Source: Candidatus Pantoea edessiphila
GTDB lineage: Bacteria > Pseudomonadota > Gammaproteobacteria > Enterobacterales > Enterobacteriaceae
NCBI RefSeq assembly: GCF_002933355.1
Contig: NZ_PDKU01000001.1
Location: 186,001-250,000, forward strand
Reading direction: 5' to 3'
DNA: 64,000 nt
Under the pieces are notes generated by a model that had not been told where the DNA came from, did not search any database, and saw only the letters and a list, made by a program, of their open reading frames with translations. Positions 11,326 to 21,892 of the stretch are shown one piece after another (within the stretch, counting starts at the first letter, position 1; the number at the start of each line of letters is the position of its first letter). A program made the position numbers and the translations under genes.

Positions 11326-13590
11326 CTAAGTAGATAGTTTTAATTTAACTTGAACTGATTTAGAAGTTGGAGTATAACTATAATCACCAAAACTATCCAT
11401 TGGTATTAAAACATTAGTTTCTGGATAATAAGCTGCTAAATTACCACTAGTAATATTATATGGTACAAGTTTGAAATTTTTAACAGAACGTTTAATTGCA
11501 TCATTCCATACTGTTTCTATATCTACATTTTGTCCTGTTTTAAATCCTAATTTATTCATATCATTAATATTGATAAATAATACATTTCTTTGCCCATAAA
11601 CACCGCGATAACGATCGTCAAAACCATAAATAGTAGTATTATATTGATCATGTGAACGCAATGTTTGTAAAGTAAAATTAACATCATTATTTAAATTTAA
11701 AAATATTGACTTAGGTAGCAAAGCATTGCTAAATTGAGCTTTTTTTGATGCAGTATTAAAAACATATTGTGAAGCTGCATTAGCTAAATAAAAACCTTTA
11801 AAAACACTACATTTTTTTGTTAGATTAGCAAATCCTGGAATAATATCAGCAATTTGTTTACGAATTAAGTTATAATTACTTGATAAAGCTTTCCAGTTTA
11901 TTTTATTATCACCCAATGTTTTATAAGCTATTTCAGATATAATTGCAATTTCTGAACGTTGTTGACTAGATAGAGGTTCGCATCTACCTTGAGAACCATG
12001 TACCATACTAAATGTATCTTCAACAGTAATAAATTGATTTCTGTTATTTGTTTTATCTATTTCAGTCCGTCCAATTGTTGGAAGTATTAAAGATTCTCTT
12101 CCTGGTATTAAATGGCTACGATTTAATTTAGTACTAATATGAACTGTTATCCCACAACTTGAAAGAGCTTTTTTAGTACGTAAATAATCTGGCGCTGCTG
12201 CAGCTAAATTTCCTCCTAGGGAAATTAAAACTCTAACATTACCATTTAACATTGCATTTAATGCTTCAATAGTATTATGACCTTTTGATCTTGGAGCTTT
12301 AAAATCAAAATATTTTTCTAATTTATTAAGGAATGCAAGGTCAGGTTTTTCATTGATACCCATAGTTCTATTACCTTGCACATTACTATGACCACGAACT
12401 GGACATAAACCAGATCCTTTTTTTCCTATTTGTCCAAATAAAAGTTGTAAATTAACAATTTCTCTTACTGTATTAACAGAATGTTTATGTTGTGTGATAC
12501 CCATTCCCCATGTACAAATTACCCTCTTTGCATTCTTGTAAATCAATGCTGCTTCGTAAATTTGTTTTTTTGTTAAGCCAGATTGTATTGTAATTTCATT
12601 CCATTTAGTACTATCTACTACTTTAAGATATTCATTTATCCCTTTAGTTTTATCTTTAATAAAATTACAATTAAATACATCATTTGTTTGACGATTTTCT
12701 TCTAGTAAACATTTCACAATACCACGTACTGCTGCCATATCACCTCCCAAATTTGGTTGATAATACGCAGTATTTATAATACTTTCCACAACAGTAATCA
12801 CTTCAATTGGTCTCTTTGGATCTGCAAAACGTTCTAAACCGCGTTCTCTTAATGTATTAAAAACAACTATTTTTGCACCTCTATCTGATGCACGACGTAA
12901 ACTATGTAGCATCCTAGGATGGTTAGTGCCAGGATTTTGACCAAAAACGAAAATAGCATCTGCGTGATTAAAATCATCTAAACGAACAGTACCTTTAACC
13001 GTACCAATACTTAGATTTAAACCTATACCACTAGCTTCATGACACATATTTGAACAGTCAGGAAAATTATTTGTACCTATTAAGCGACCAAATAGTTGGT
13101 ACAGCCAAGCTCCTTCATTACTAGTACGTCCTGAAGTGTATAATTCCAATTGATTTGGATGATCCATTGTATTAATATGTTTAGCAATCAACTCAAAAGC
13201 GTTATCCCAACTAATAAATTCATAATGATTGTTTCTTGAATTATAATAAACAGGATCGACTAAGCGACCTTGATATTCTAAAAAATGATCGTTTTGCTTA
13301 TATAAATAATTAACACTATTTCTAGCAAAAAAATTTTTATCAACAGATCTATTAGTAGTTTCCCAAGCAACTGCTTTTGCTCCATTTTCACAAAAATCAA
13401 AAATACTTTTGTTATCATTGCCCCAAGCACATCCTGGACAATCAAATCCATCTTGTTTATTAATCTTTAAAAGATTCCTTATACTCTTGAAAGTAGCCTT
13501 ACTATCAAAAATAAAACGGGCTGTAGATTTTATTGAATCCCATCCACCAGCAGCTGAATTATAAGGTTTTATTTTATTTTTAAATTTCAT
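11326..13590 (-). CDS. ydeP: YdeP-like molybdopterin-dependent oxidoreductase (FdhF-related)
   Basis: Member of the molybdopterin oxidoreductase (DMSO reductase/formate dehydrogenase-H) superfamily, closest to E. coli YdeP (about 759 residues; 754 here). Iron-sulfur-type cysteines Cys51 and Cys54 (FDCPGCAWG) and Cys67 lie near the N terminus. The Mo ligand position is Cys183-His184 in FPDCSNMCHEAS, where FdhF has selenocysteine-His. Cofactor-binding segments such as QNPGTNHPRM, ICTWGMGITQH and RGHSNVQGNRTMG are intact, and the C-terminal domain carries RSHDQYNTTIYG. No frameshift is seen. The electron partner and substrate are unknown; E. coli YdeP has been linked to acid resistance. Such enzymes need molybdenum cofactor, and no moa/mob/moe genes occur in this window. 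It sits between rnb and fabI, a place E. coli does not use for it. Confidence 0.9.
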   Translation of the reverse strand: MKFKNKIKPYNSAAGGWDSIKSTARFIFDSKATFKSIRNLLKINKQDGFDCPGCAWGNDNKSIFDFCENGAKAVAWETTNRSVDKNFFARNSVNYLYKQNDHFLEYQGRLVDPVYYNSRNNHYEFISWDNAFELIAKHINTMDHPNQLELYTSGRTSNEGAWLYQLFGRLIGTNNFPDCSNMCHEASGIGLNLSIGTVKGTVRLDDFNHADAIFVFGQNPGTNHPRMLHSLRRASDRGAKIVVFNTLRERGLERFADPKRPIEVITVVESIINTAYYQPNLGGDMAAVRGIVKCLLEENRQTNDVFNCNFIKDKTKGINEYLKVVDSTKWNEITIQSGLTKKQIYEAALIYKNAKRVICTWGMGITQHKHSVNTVREIVNLQLLFGQIGKKGSGLCPVRGHSNVQGNRTMGINEKPDLAFLNKLEKYFDFKAPRSKGHNTIEALNAMLNGNVRVLISLGGNLAAAAPDYLRTKKALSSCGITVHISTKLNRSHLIPGRESLILPTIGRTEIDKTNNRNQFITVEDTFSMVHGSQGRCEPLSSQQRSEIAIISEIAYKTLGDNKINWKALSSNYNLIRKQIADIIPGFANLTKKCSVFKGFYLANAASQYVFNTASKKAQFSNALLPKSIFLNLNNDVNFTLQTLRSHDQYNTTIYGFDDRYRGVYGQRNVLFININDMNKLGFKTGQNVDIETVWNDAIKRSVKNFKLVPYNITSGNLAAYYPETNVLIPMDSFGDYSYTPTSKSVQVKLKLST

Positions 13591-13715
13591 AATAAATAAA
13601 AAACAACAATAATTTTATAATAACCATAACATGATATTATGTATACGATCTGGTAGGCTTAAATTAACATAAAATTACATCGTTAGTTTAATATTTTTAT
13701 GTTATTAAAATATAA

Positions 13716-14495
13716 TCATATCTTACCTATAGTTGAAATATTAAAACCACCATCGACATAAATAATTTGTCCTGTAATACCACTTGCTAAATCAGAACAT
13801 AAAAAAGCAGCTGAATTTCCTATTTCTTCAATAGTTACTGTACGGCGAATGGGAGTGATTTGCTTACAATAATTTAATATTTCTCTAAAATTTTTAATAC
13901 CTGAAGATGCTAATGTACGAACAGGACCAGGAGATATAGCGTTAACACGTACACTTTCTGGACCCATTGCATTTGCAATATAACGAACATTTGCTTCTAG
14001 AGAAGCTTTCGCTGGTCCCATTACGTTATAATTAGGTATTATTCGATCAGCTCCTAAATAAGATAAAGTTAATAATGCTGAATTCTTATTCAACATCATT
14101 CTGCATTCTTTTGCCATAGAAACAAAACTATAACTACTGACTATATGGGAAATCATAAAGCCATCTTGTGTAACATTATTTACATAATCTCCATTCAACT
14201 GGTTTTTTGGAGCAAATGCTATAGAATGCACTAAACCGTCAAATGTTTTCCATATTTTAGATAATGTGATAAATAATAACTTGATATTATTATTTTGAGA
14301 TACATCACATGGTATTACGATATTTGAATTAAAACATGTAGCTAATTCTTCAACACGATACTTTAATTTATTGTTATGATATGTAAAAGCTAATTCTGCT
14401 TTTTGTTTATACATAGCTTTTGCAATTCCGTAAGCAATGGATAATTTACTAGCAACACCAGTAATTAAAATTCGTTTACCACTAAGAAAACCCAT
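13716..14495 (-). CDS. fabI: Enoyl-[acyl-carrier-protein] reductase (NADH)
   Basis: Completes each cycle of fatty-acid elongation by reducing trans-2-enoyl-ACP. It is a short-chain dehydrogenase-type enzyme with the N-terminal nucleotide fold ([20 protein letters not shown]) and the FabI catalytic pattern Tyr-(x)6-Lys in [11 protein letters not shown]. Length 259 against 262 in E. coli. The E. coli SAGP motif after the catalytic region reads SPGP here. ATG start with a purine-rich AAGGAT element upstream. Confidence 0.96.
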   Translation of the reverse strand: MGFLSGKRILITGVASKLSIAYGIAKAMYKQKAELAFTYHNNKLKYRVEELATCFNSNIVIPCDVSQNNNIKLLFITLSKIWKTFDGLVHSIAFAPKNQLNGDYVNNVTQDGFMISHIVSSYSFVSMAKECRMMLNKNSALLTLSYLGADRIIPNYNVMGPAKASLEANVRYIANAMGPESVRVNAISPGPVRTLASSGIKNFREILNYCKQITPIRRTVTIEEIGNSAAFLCSDLASGITGQIIYVDGGFNISTIGKI

Positions 14496-15021
14496 GATCT
14501 TATCCTTAAATTATTTTTTTAATCAATGAAAATAATTTCATGAATCATAAATATTAAAAATACAATTATTAACATAAATTCTAAAAATAAATAAACTTAA
14601 AGATTATATAGTTCAAACATAATTGCTTAGATAAGAAATATTATTATAATTTTCTAATTGTTATATTATCTTTAAAACTTGAATTTAAGTGTTTACTATT
14701 AAGTTACTTTAAAAATTGATGATTTTAAAACAGTATCTAAATTAATTTAAACACTATATATCTTTAATACAAGCAATATCGTAATAGAAACAAATTATAA
14801 ATATTTAGGTTTAGTAATAAATGTATTCTTACTATAATATCCAAACTAATATATCCAAACTAATTATAAATGAATTATTATGATGTAAGAATTATATTTT
14901 CGCTATTATATTATATTAATTTGTAGTTACTAATATATACTATTTAATATATTCCTTTATTTTTATAAATTTCCCATTGTTTTATTTAATTTTAATTTAT
15001 TATTTTTAATAAGGAACGTAT
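14496..15021. other. fabI-pntA spacer, no gene seen
   Basis: 526 bases between divergent fabI and pntA. No coding or RNA gene was recognised. It should contain both promoters. It also contains a perfect 14-bp tandem duplication listed separately. Confidence 0.5.
14837..14864. repeat. Perfect 14-bp tandem duplication
   Basis: The unit ATATCCAAACTAAT occurs twice head to tail in the fabI-pntA spacer, with no mismatch. This is probably a recent replication-slippage product. Confidence 0.85.
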
Positions 15022-16569
15022 ATGTTAATCGGGATAACTAAAGAAAAATTAATAAATGAGTCCCGTGTAGCTGCTACACCGCAGACCGTGAGCAAATTGA
15101 TCAATTTAGGTTTTAGTGTCAAGATTGAAAATGATGCAGGTAAAAATGCAAATTTTGATAATCAAAGCTATATTGATGCAGGAGCAGAAATTACTAGTAC
15201 TCAGGAAATTTGGCAACTTGATATTATTTTAAAAATCAATGCACCTGATGATAAAGAAATATCTTTATTAAAAGAAGGTAGTATATTAATAAGTTTTATT
15301 TGGCCTGCTAAAAATCAACTCCTTGTTAACCAACTAGCAAAAAAGAAAATAACAGTAATTGCAATGGATTCTATACCTCGCATTTCCCGTGCACAATCCC
15401 TAGATGCATTGAGTTCAATGGCAAATATTGCAGGTTACCGTGCTGTAGTAGAAGCAGCTTATGCATTTGATAGATTTTTTGGTGGTCAGATTACAGCAGC
15501 AGGTAAATTATTACCTGCCAAAGTATTAGTTATTGGAGCAGGTGTATCCGGTTTATCAGCTATAAGTGCTGCAAAAAATATGGGTGCTATAGTACGCGCA
15601 TTTGATACTCGTTCTGAAGTTAAAGAACAAATACAAAGCTTAGGAGCTGAATTTCTACAATTAGATTATGAGGAAACAATCAATTCTAATGATGGATATG
15701 CCTCTGTAATGTCTAAAGATTTTATTAAAGCTGAAATGAAATTATTTAATCATCAAACAAAAGAAGCAGATATAGTAATAACTACAGCTTTAATTCCAGG
15801 TAAAGAAGCACCGAAACTTATCACAGAACAAATGGTACAAGGTATGAAATATGGCAGTGTAATTGTTGATCTAGCTATACAATCAGGTGGAAATTGTTCA
15901 TTAACTATTCCCGATAAGATTATAACTACAAATAATGGAGTTAAAATTATTGGATATACAGATCTCGCAAGCCGTTTGCCAACCCAATCATCGCAATTAT
16001 ATGCAAATAATATATTAAATTTAATAAAATTAATATCTAAAGGTAAACAAGGTAAAATAGAACTAGATTTTAATGATGTTGTGGTTCGTCATATTACTAT
16101 TATTGATAAAGGTAATATTATTTGGCCAGCTCCTCCTATTAAGATTTCTATTGGACCTGAAATAAAATCACCTGAATCTCAAGAAGAAAAATTAAAAAAA
16201 CAACAAAAAACAAAAAAAAATCAGGATTATTATAATTATAAGTATATTTTTGCTATCATGATGTCGGTAGTTTTTGTTTGTTTATCGAATAAAGCTTCTT
16301 CTGATTTATTATCTCATGTTACTATATTTATCCTTTCATGCATAGTGGGTTACTATATAGTCTGGAATGTTAATCATGCTTTACATACTCCATTGATGTC
16401 TGTCACTAATGCTATATCAGGAATTATTATTATTGGAGCAATATTGCAAATAGGTGATAGTAATATTACCAATTATATTGCTTTTATTGCAATTTTAATC
16501 TCTAGTATTAATATATTCGGTGGTTTTAATGTTACTAATCGAATGCTAAAAATGTTTCGTAAGGGGTAG
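15022..16569 (+). CDS. pntA: NAD(P) transhydrogenase subunit alpha
   Basis: Part of the proton-translocating transhydrogenase that makes NADPH from NADH using the proton-motive force. It has the NAD(H)-binding domain I (residues 1 to about 380, with the dinucleotide fold VLVIGAGVSGLSAISAAKNMG), a lysine/glutamine-rich linker, and a C-terminal membrane part of about four helices (from about 410). ATG with AAGGAACG upstream. 515 residues against 510 in E. coli. The pntB start follows three bases after its stop, so the two are translated as an operon. Confidence 0.96.
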   Translation: MLIGITKEKLINESRVAATPQTVSKLINLGFSVKIENDAGKNANFDNQSYIDAGAEITSTQEIWQLDIILKINAPDDKEISLLKEGSILISFIWPAKNQLLVNQLAKKKITVIAMDSIPRISRAQSLDALSSMANIAGYRAVVEAAYAFDRFFGGQITAAGKLLPAKVLVIGAGVSGLSAISAAKNMGAIVRAFDTRSEVKEQIQSLGAEFLQLDYEETINSNDGYASVMSKDFIKAEMKLFNHQTKEADIVITTALIPGKEAPKLITEQMVQGMKYGSVIVDLAIQSGGNCSLTIPDKIITTNNGVKIIGYTDLASRLPTQSSQLYANNILNLIKLISKGKQGKIELDFNDVVVRHITIIDKGNIIWPAPPIKISIGPEIKSPESQEEKLKKQQKTKKNQDYYNYKYIFAIMMSVVFVCLSNKASSDLLSHVTIFILSCIVGYYIVWNVNHALHTPLMSVTNAISGIIIIGAILQIGDSNITNYIAFIAILISSINIFGGFNVTNRMLKMFRKG

Positions 16570-16572
16570 ACT

Positions 16573-17967
16573 ATGTATAGTGGATTAGTTAAATCAGCAT
16601 ACATTATTTCTGCAATACTTTTTATTTGTAGTTTAGTCGGTCTTTCAAAACATAATACCTCTAAACAAGGCAATTTTTTTGGTATTGTTGGAATGATAAT
16701 TGCATTAATTATTACTATTATGATGCAAAAAATACTTTATAATACTTTTTTAATTTTTACAGCTATGGTTATAGGTGGATTGATCGGTATTTTTTTATCA
16801 AGAAAAATTGAAATGACTAAAATGCCAGAATTAATTGCTATTTTGCATAGTTTTGTTGGTCTAGCAGCAGTACTAGTAGGTATTAATAGCTATTTGAATT
16901 TATCTCCTGATATATCATCTTTAATAAATAATAATATTCATTTAATTGAAATTTTTGTTGGTGTGTTTATTGGTGCAATCACATTTACTGGTTCTTTAGT
17001 AGCATTCTGTAAATTGTCTGGCAAAATCAATTCGCGTCCACTAGCATTACCGCATTATCATAAACTAAATTGTTTAATGTTAGTCATTTCATTTTTCTTA
17101 TTATTATGTTTTATAAATACTAATGATCTTATTTTACAAATAATCTCACTAACAATAATGACTTTCATAGCATTTTTATTTGGAGGACAGGTGGTACTCT
17201 CTATTAGTGGTGCTGATATGCCAGTTATAGTATCTATGTTGAACTCTTATTCCGGTTGGGCTGCAGCAGCATCAGGATTTGCATTGAGTAATGACCTCTT
17301 AATAATTACAGGTTCTTTAGTTGGATCATCTGGAGCTATTCTTTCTTTTATTATGTGTAAAGCAATGAATCGTTCATTTATTAATGTAATTTTAGGAGGA
17401 TTACATAACAATATAATTGATATTAAAAAGGAAAATATTAAAGGAACGTATCGTGAAATATCAATAGAAGAAATAACAGATTTTTTAAAAAATTCTTCAT
17501 CTGTTATAATCGTTCCTGGATACGGAATGGCAGTTGCACAAGCTCAACATTCAGTAGCAAAAATTACTCAAAAATTACAATCACTTGGCATAAAAGTACT
17601 TTTTGCTATTCATCCAGTGGCTGGTCGCTTGCCAGGACATATGAATGTATTACTTGCAGAAGCGCGAGTTCCATATGATATAGTGTTGGAGATGGATGAA
17701 ATCAATAATAATTTTATTAATACTGACATAGTATTAGTTATTGGAGCTAACGACACTGTAAATCCAGCTGCACAAGAAGATCCTAATAGTCCAATATCCG
17801 GTATGCCTGTTCTAGAAGTATGGAAAGCTAAAAATGTTATAATCTTTAAAAGATCTATGAGTTCTGGTTATGCTGGTGTTAATAATCCATTGTTTTTAAA
17901 AGATAATACATACATGCTATTTGGTGATGCAAAAATCACTACTGATTCTATCTTAAAATTAATCTAA
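16573..17967 (+). CDS. pntB: NAD(P) transhydrogenase subunit beta
   Basis: Membrane and NADP(H)-binding subunit of transhydrogenase. The first 260 residues form the helical proton channel (including [19 protein letters not shown]-like residues near 215-235). The C-terminal domain III binds NADP(H): [30 protein letters not shown] and [12 protein letters not shown]. 464 residues against 462 in E. coli, complete. It is convergent with fumC. NADPH from this pump would support biosynthesis in a host-dependent cell. Confidence 0.96.
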   Translation: MYSGLVKSAYIISAILFICSLVGLSKHNTSKQGNFFGIVGMIIALIITIMMQKILYNTFLIFTAMVIGGLIGIFLSRKIEMTKMPELIAILHSFVGLAAVLVGINSYLNLSPDISSLINNNIHLIEIFVGVFIGAITFTGSLVAFCKLSGKINSRPLALPHYHKLNCLMLVISFFLLLCFINTNDLILQIISLTIMTFIAFLFGGQVVLSISGADMPVIVSMLNSYSGWAAAASGFALSNDLLIITGSLVGSSGAILSFIMCKAMNRSFINVILGGLHNNIIDIKKENIKGTYREISIEEITDFLKNSSSVIIVPGYGMAVAQAQHSVAKITQKLQSLGIKVLFAIHPVAGRLPGHMNVLLAEARVPYDIVLEMDEINNNFINTDIVLVIGANDTVNPAAQEDPNSPISGMPVLEVWKAKNVIIFKRSMSSGYAGVNNPLFLKDNTYMLFGDAKITTDSILKLI

Positions 17968-18009
17968 AATTATTAAAGATTATTAATATGATATTTAGTT
18001 TTTATTTAT

Positions 18010-19401
18010 TTATATATCACCAACCATTTTATCGGGTTTCACCAAGTTATCGAATTCTACTTCTGTCAGATATCCTAACTGCATTGCGGCAGTTTTCAGA
18101 GTTAAGTTTTCCTTATATGCTTTTTCAGCTATTTTTGCTGCTTTATCGTATCCTATATAGTTGTTAAGAACGGTAACTAGCATCAGTGATTCATTTAAAA
18201 GTTTATCAATCCTTGCATAAGCTGGTTCAATACCGTTAATACAATAACGGTTAAAACTATCTATGCCATCTGTAATAAGACGAATTGACTGAAGAAAATT
18301 ATATAATATCATTGGACGAAATACATTTAATTCAAAGTTTCCTAAAGAACCGCCTATACTAATAGAGACATCATTACCCATAACTTGACAACAAATCATA
18401 GTTATTGCTTCACACTGAGTAGGGTTTACCTTACCTGGCATTATTGAACTTCCTGGTTCATTTGCAGGAATAGTTATTTCACCAATACCACAACGTGGAC
18501 CTGATGATAACCATCTTATATCATTAGCAATTTTCATTAAAGATACTGCTAAGCTTTTTAATGTTCCATGTGAATTTACTACTGCATTAGTACTACTTAA
18601 AGATTCAAATTTATTTGGAGCTGTAACAAATGGATGTTGAGTGAAATCAGCAATAATTTTAGCAATACTAATTGCATAATCTTGATGAGTATTTAATCCT
18701 GTACCAACAGCTGTACCACCTAATGCTAATTCAAATAAATTAGGGATGCTCTTTTCTATATATTTAATATTATTTTCTAACATTGCCACCCAACCAGAAA
18801 TTTCTTGTCCTAATGTTAAGGGTATAGCATCTTGTAAATGAGTACGACCAATTTTTACTATATTTTTAAATGATTCAGATTTACTATATAAAATATTTTT
18901 TAGCTTTATTATTTTTGGCAGCATTTGTTCAATAATAGTAATTGCTGAAGCTATATGTATAGCACTTGGAAAAACATCATTGGAACTTTGACTTTTATTG
19001 ACGTCATCATTAGGATGTACTAGTCTCGATACACCTCTTTTACCTCCCAAAATTTCACTAGCTCTGTTAGCTAATACTTCATTCATATTCATATTAGTTT
19101 GAGTACCAGAACCTGTTTGCCAAACAACTAACGGAAATTCTTCATTATGTTTACCATCCATTACTTCATCAGCAGCTTGAATAATTGCTTCAGAAATATG
19201 TTTTTTTAATAATCCTAACTTATAGTTTACTATTGCTGCAGACCGTTTAATTAACGCTAAAGAAGAAATAAATGAATTAGGCATTTTTTCTATAGAAATA
19301 TGGAAATGTTCTAAAGCACGTTGAGTTTGTGCTCCCCATAATCTGTTACTAGGTACATTTACAGATCCCATTGAATCTTTTTCGATGCGACTTGGTATCA
19401 C
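18010..19401 (-). CDS. fumC: Fumarase class II
   Basis: Oxygen-stable, iron-free fumarase (fumarate to malate). The superfamily signature GSSIMPGKVNPTQ, bearing the catalytic serine, is intact, as are HPNDDVNKSQSSND and the active-site histidine region IGRTHLQDA. 463 residues against 467. It starts at GTG, with a strong AAGGAG element eight bases upstream, and the N terminus aligns with E. coli from the first residue. In E. coli fumA lies between manA and fumC; it is absent here, so FumC replaces the Fe-S fumarase at this locus. Confidence 0.96.
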   Translation of the reverse strand: MIPSRIEKDSMGSVNVPSNRLWGAQTQRALEHFHISIEKMPNSFISSLALIKRSAAIVNYKLGLLKKHISEAIIQAADEVMDGKHNEEFPLVVWQTGSGTQTNMNMNEVLANRASEILGGKRGVSRLVHPNDDVNKSQSSNDVFPSAIHIASAITIIEQMLPKIIKLKNILYSKSESFKNIVKIGRTHLQDAIPLTLGQEISGWVAMLENNIKYIEKSIPNLFELALGGTAVGTGLNTHQDYAISIAKIIADFTQHPFVTAPNKFESLSSTNAVVNSHGTLKSLAVSLMKIANDIRWLSSGPRCGIGEITIPANEPGSSIMPGKVNPTQCEAITMICCQVMGNDVSISIGGSLGNFELNVFRPMILYNFLQSIRLITDGIDSFNRYCINGIEPAYARIDKLLNESLMLVTVLNNYIGYDKAAKIAEKAYKENLTLKTAAMQLGYLTEVEFDNLVKPDKMVGDI

Positions 19402-19534
19402 TATAAAATCTCCTTATAAATAATTATTACTATATATGAAACATAATAATATATTTTACATGTATAAGATATGAAAAAACTTCATCTATGTTATATCCTA
19501 TAATATATATTATATAAAATTATTTTATTAGCAT

Positions 19535-20716
19535 ATGATACTAAAACTAAAGAATTCTTTACAATATTATGAATGGGGTAACAAATATTTTTTAAAAAAT
19601 CATTATAATATTAAAAATCCTAGAAATTTACCTATGGCTGAATTATGGATAGGTACTCATCCTAAAAATCCTTCAAAAGTATATTTTAACAATAAAACTA
19701 TACTTCTTAGCGATGTTATCAACATAAATCCACAACAATTATTAAGTAATTCAGTATTCCAATATTTTGGTAGCGATTTACCTTTTTTATTTAAAATATT
19801 ATGCGTTGAAAATCCTTTGTCAATTCAAGTACATCCAAATAAATTTAACGCTAAATTAGGATTTGAAAATGAAAATATAAAATCAATTCCATTAAATAGT
19901 GACAATCGTATTTATAAAGATGATAATTATAAACCTGAATTAATCTATGCTATTACTCCCTTTTATGTATTAAGTGGATTTAAAAAATTTTCTCAAATAA
20001 TTATATTATTAAATAAAGTTATTGATATTAATCCCTCAATCAGTTGTTTCCAGAAAAATCCAAATAAATATACTTTATCAAAAGTATTAAAATATTTTTT
20101 ATATCTGGAAGGTAAAGAAAAATTAATTGCATTAAACAAATTAAAATCTAATGTTGAAGTACTAAAAGAAGAACCTTGGAATATACTGAAGAAAATAATG
20201 AAACAATATCCTGAAGATAATGGTTTATTCTTATTTTTATTTTTTAATTATGTTTTTGTAAAACCAGGAGAAGCTATTTTTATCGATTCTGGAACACCGC
20301 ATACTTACTTAAAAGGCATTGCGATAGAAATTTCTGCTAATTCTGATAATGTTATACGTGCAGGATTAACATCAAAATATAAAAACATACCAGAATTTCT
20401 AACCAATATAACATATCAAGAAAACTTCTTAAATCAAATGGTCATAAAACCTGAGAAAAGAATAAATGAAGTACATTTCCCTGTTAAAGTAAAAGATTTT
20501 TCTTTCTCAATTCATTCATTACAAAATGAATCTCAATTTATATATCAAAGAAGCATGGCAATATTGTTTTGTATTGCAGGTCAATTTGCTATTGTTAAAA
20601 AAAATAAACATGTTATATTCAAATCAGGTGAATCTTATTTTATTTCTGCAGATGAAATGCCAATAAATATCACTGGTAATGGTTTATTTGCTCGTGTATT
20701 TAATAAACTAAATTAA
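19535..20716 (+). CDS. manA: Mannose-6-phosphate isomerase
   Basis: Interconverts fructose-6-phosphate and mannose-6-phosphate. Type I (cupin) enzyme: zinc-site residues occur in LSIQVHPNK (Gln, His) and KPELIYA (Glu), with the later His in TPHTYLKG. C-terminal signatures EISANSDNVIRAGLT and ARVFNKLN match E. coli. 393 residues against 391. It is divergent from fumC, as in E. coli. It could feed mannose into glycolysis or supply mannose-6-phosphate for surface sugars; no further sugar genes are in the window to decide. Confidence 0.95.
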   Translation: MILKLKNSLQYYEWGNKYFLKNHYNIKNPRNLPMAELWIGTHPKNPSKVYFNNKTILLSDVININPQQLLSNSVFQYFGSDLPFLFKILCVENPLSIQVHPNKFNAKLGFENENIKSIPLNSDNRIYKDDNYKPELIYAITPFYVLSGFKKFSQIIILLNKVIDINPSISCFQKNPNKYTLSKVLKYFLYLEGKEKLIALNKLKSNVEVLKEEPWNILKKIMKQYPEDNGLFLFLFFNYVFVKPGEAIFIDSGTPHTYLKGIAIEISANSDNVIRAGLTSKYKNIPEFLTNITYQENFLNQMVIKPEKRINEVHFPVKVKDFSFSIHSLQNESQFIYQRSMAILFCIAGQFAIVKKNKHVIFKSGESYFISADEMPINITGNGLFARVFNKLN

Positions 20717-20763
20717 ATAACTAATAGTATACAATATAAGATATCAAAAGAATATATAAAAAT

Positions 20764-21093
20764 ATGGCAATAGTAGAAGATCAAGATATAACCAATATAT
20801 TGCATTATCTTAATCCAAATCAAAGAATAAAGAAAAATTCGGCATATATTAAAGAAGATTGTTGTATAGGCTGTAATAAATGTGCTAAATTATGTCCGGC
20901 CAAAGCTATAGTGGGTAGTATGCGTACTGTTCATACAGTAATGAGTAAAAACTGTATTTCTTGTGATATATGTATTGAATCTTGCCCAGTAAATTGTATC
21001 AAAATTATTCCAGTAGATATTACTATTAATAATTTACAATCTAACAAAGAAGATGTATCTATAAGTTTAAATTTAATTTATAACCATAAATAA
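20764..21093 (+). CDS. rnfB: Freestanding 2[4Fe-4S] ferredoxin derived from the C-terminal part of RnfB/RsxB
   Basis: 109 residues with two complete bacterial-ferredoxin motifs: [12 protein letters not shown] (Cys34, 37, 40, 44) and [12 protein letters not shown] (Cys64, 67, 70, 74), plus [14 protein letters not shown] between them, which is characteristic of RnfB (AIVGATRAMHTVMS in E. coli). RnfB has about 192 residues with an N-terminal membrane anchor and a further Fe-S cluster; both are missing here, and translation starts at an ATG about 75 residues into that alignment. It lies directly before nth, where E. coli has rsxABCDGE-nth, but no other rnf gene remains. It may be a new soluble ferredoxin or a late-stage remnant. 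Both clusters' ligands are intact, which favours function. Confidence 0.85.
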   Translation: MAIVEDQDITNILHYLNPNQRIKKNSAYIKEDCCIGCNKCAKLCPAKAIVGSMRTVHTVMSKNCISCDICIESCPVNCIKIIPVDITINNLQSNKEDVSISLNLIYNHK

Positions 21094-21177
21094 TAGCTAA
21101 TCAACCTATCTATTATTAAAACAATAATTTAATTAATATTATCCTATTTATATAAAATGCAATTAATAATAATCTAG

Positions 21178-21831
21178 ATGAATCAAGTAATGCGTGTAGA
21201 AATACTTAATCGTTTGAAAAAAATAAATCCAAATCCAGTGATTGAACTTAATTTCAGTTCTCCTTTTGAACTTTTAATATCTACTTTACTATCAGCCCAA
21301 GCTACTGATAATATAGTTAATAAGGTCACAGCAAAACTTTATAAAAAAGCTAACACTCCTAAAAGCTTATTAAAATTAGGTGTCAGTGAAATTATAAAAT
21401 ATATAAAACCTATTGGATTGTATAATATTAAGTCAATGAATATTATAAAAATTTGTCATATTTTATTAGAAAGATATGATGGTAAAGTACCAAGTAATCA
21501 AATGGAATTAGAAACGTTACCAGGAGTTGGGAAAAAAACTGCTAACATTATACTAAATGTCATTTTTAATATACCTACAATTGCAGTGGATACACATGTT
21601 TTTCGTGTATGTAATCGCACTGGGTTTGCTTCTGGTAAAAATGTTAATCAAGTAGAAAACAAATTACTCAAAACAGTACCAAAAATTTTTAAAAAAAACT
21701 GTCATATTTGGATGGTATTACATGGAAGATATATTTGTAAAGCACGTAATCCAAGATGTGACGTTTGTAAGATTCAAGATTTATGCAATTATTATGAAAA
21801 AAATAAATATTTATATTATGCATTTATTTGA
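21178..21831 (+). CDS. nth: Endonuclease III
   Basis: DNA glycosylase/AP lyase that removes oxidised pyrimidines. The helix-hairpin-helix LPGVGKKTANIIL contains the catalytic lysine, and VDTHVFRVCNRTG contains the catalytic aspartate. The C-terminal [4Fe-4S] loop has the usual C-(x)6-C-(x)2-C-(x)5-C spacing (CKARNPRCDVCKIQDLC). 217 residues against 211, with a short C-terminal extension. Convergent with tyrS. Confidence 0.96.
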   Translation: MNQVMRVEILNRLKKINPNPVIELNFSSPFELLISTLLSAQATDNIVNKVTAKLYKKANTPKSLLKLGVSEIIKYIKPIGLYNIKSMNIIKICHILLERYDGKVPSNQMELETLPGVGKKTANIILNVIFNIPTIAVDTHVFRVCNRTGFASGKNVNQVENKLLKTVPKIFKKNCHIWMVLHGRYICKARNPRCDVCKIQDLCNYYEKNKYLYYAFI

Positions 21832-21892
21832 ATATATCCTATTCTTAATAGTTCCTAAGTAAATTAAATATACTCGTATAAATTTTTATAAA

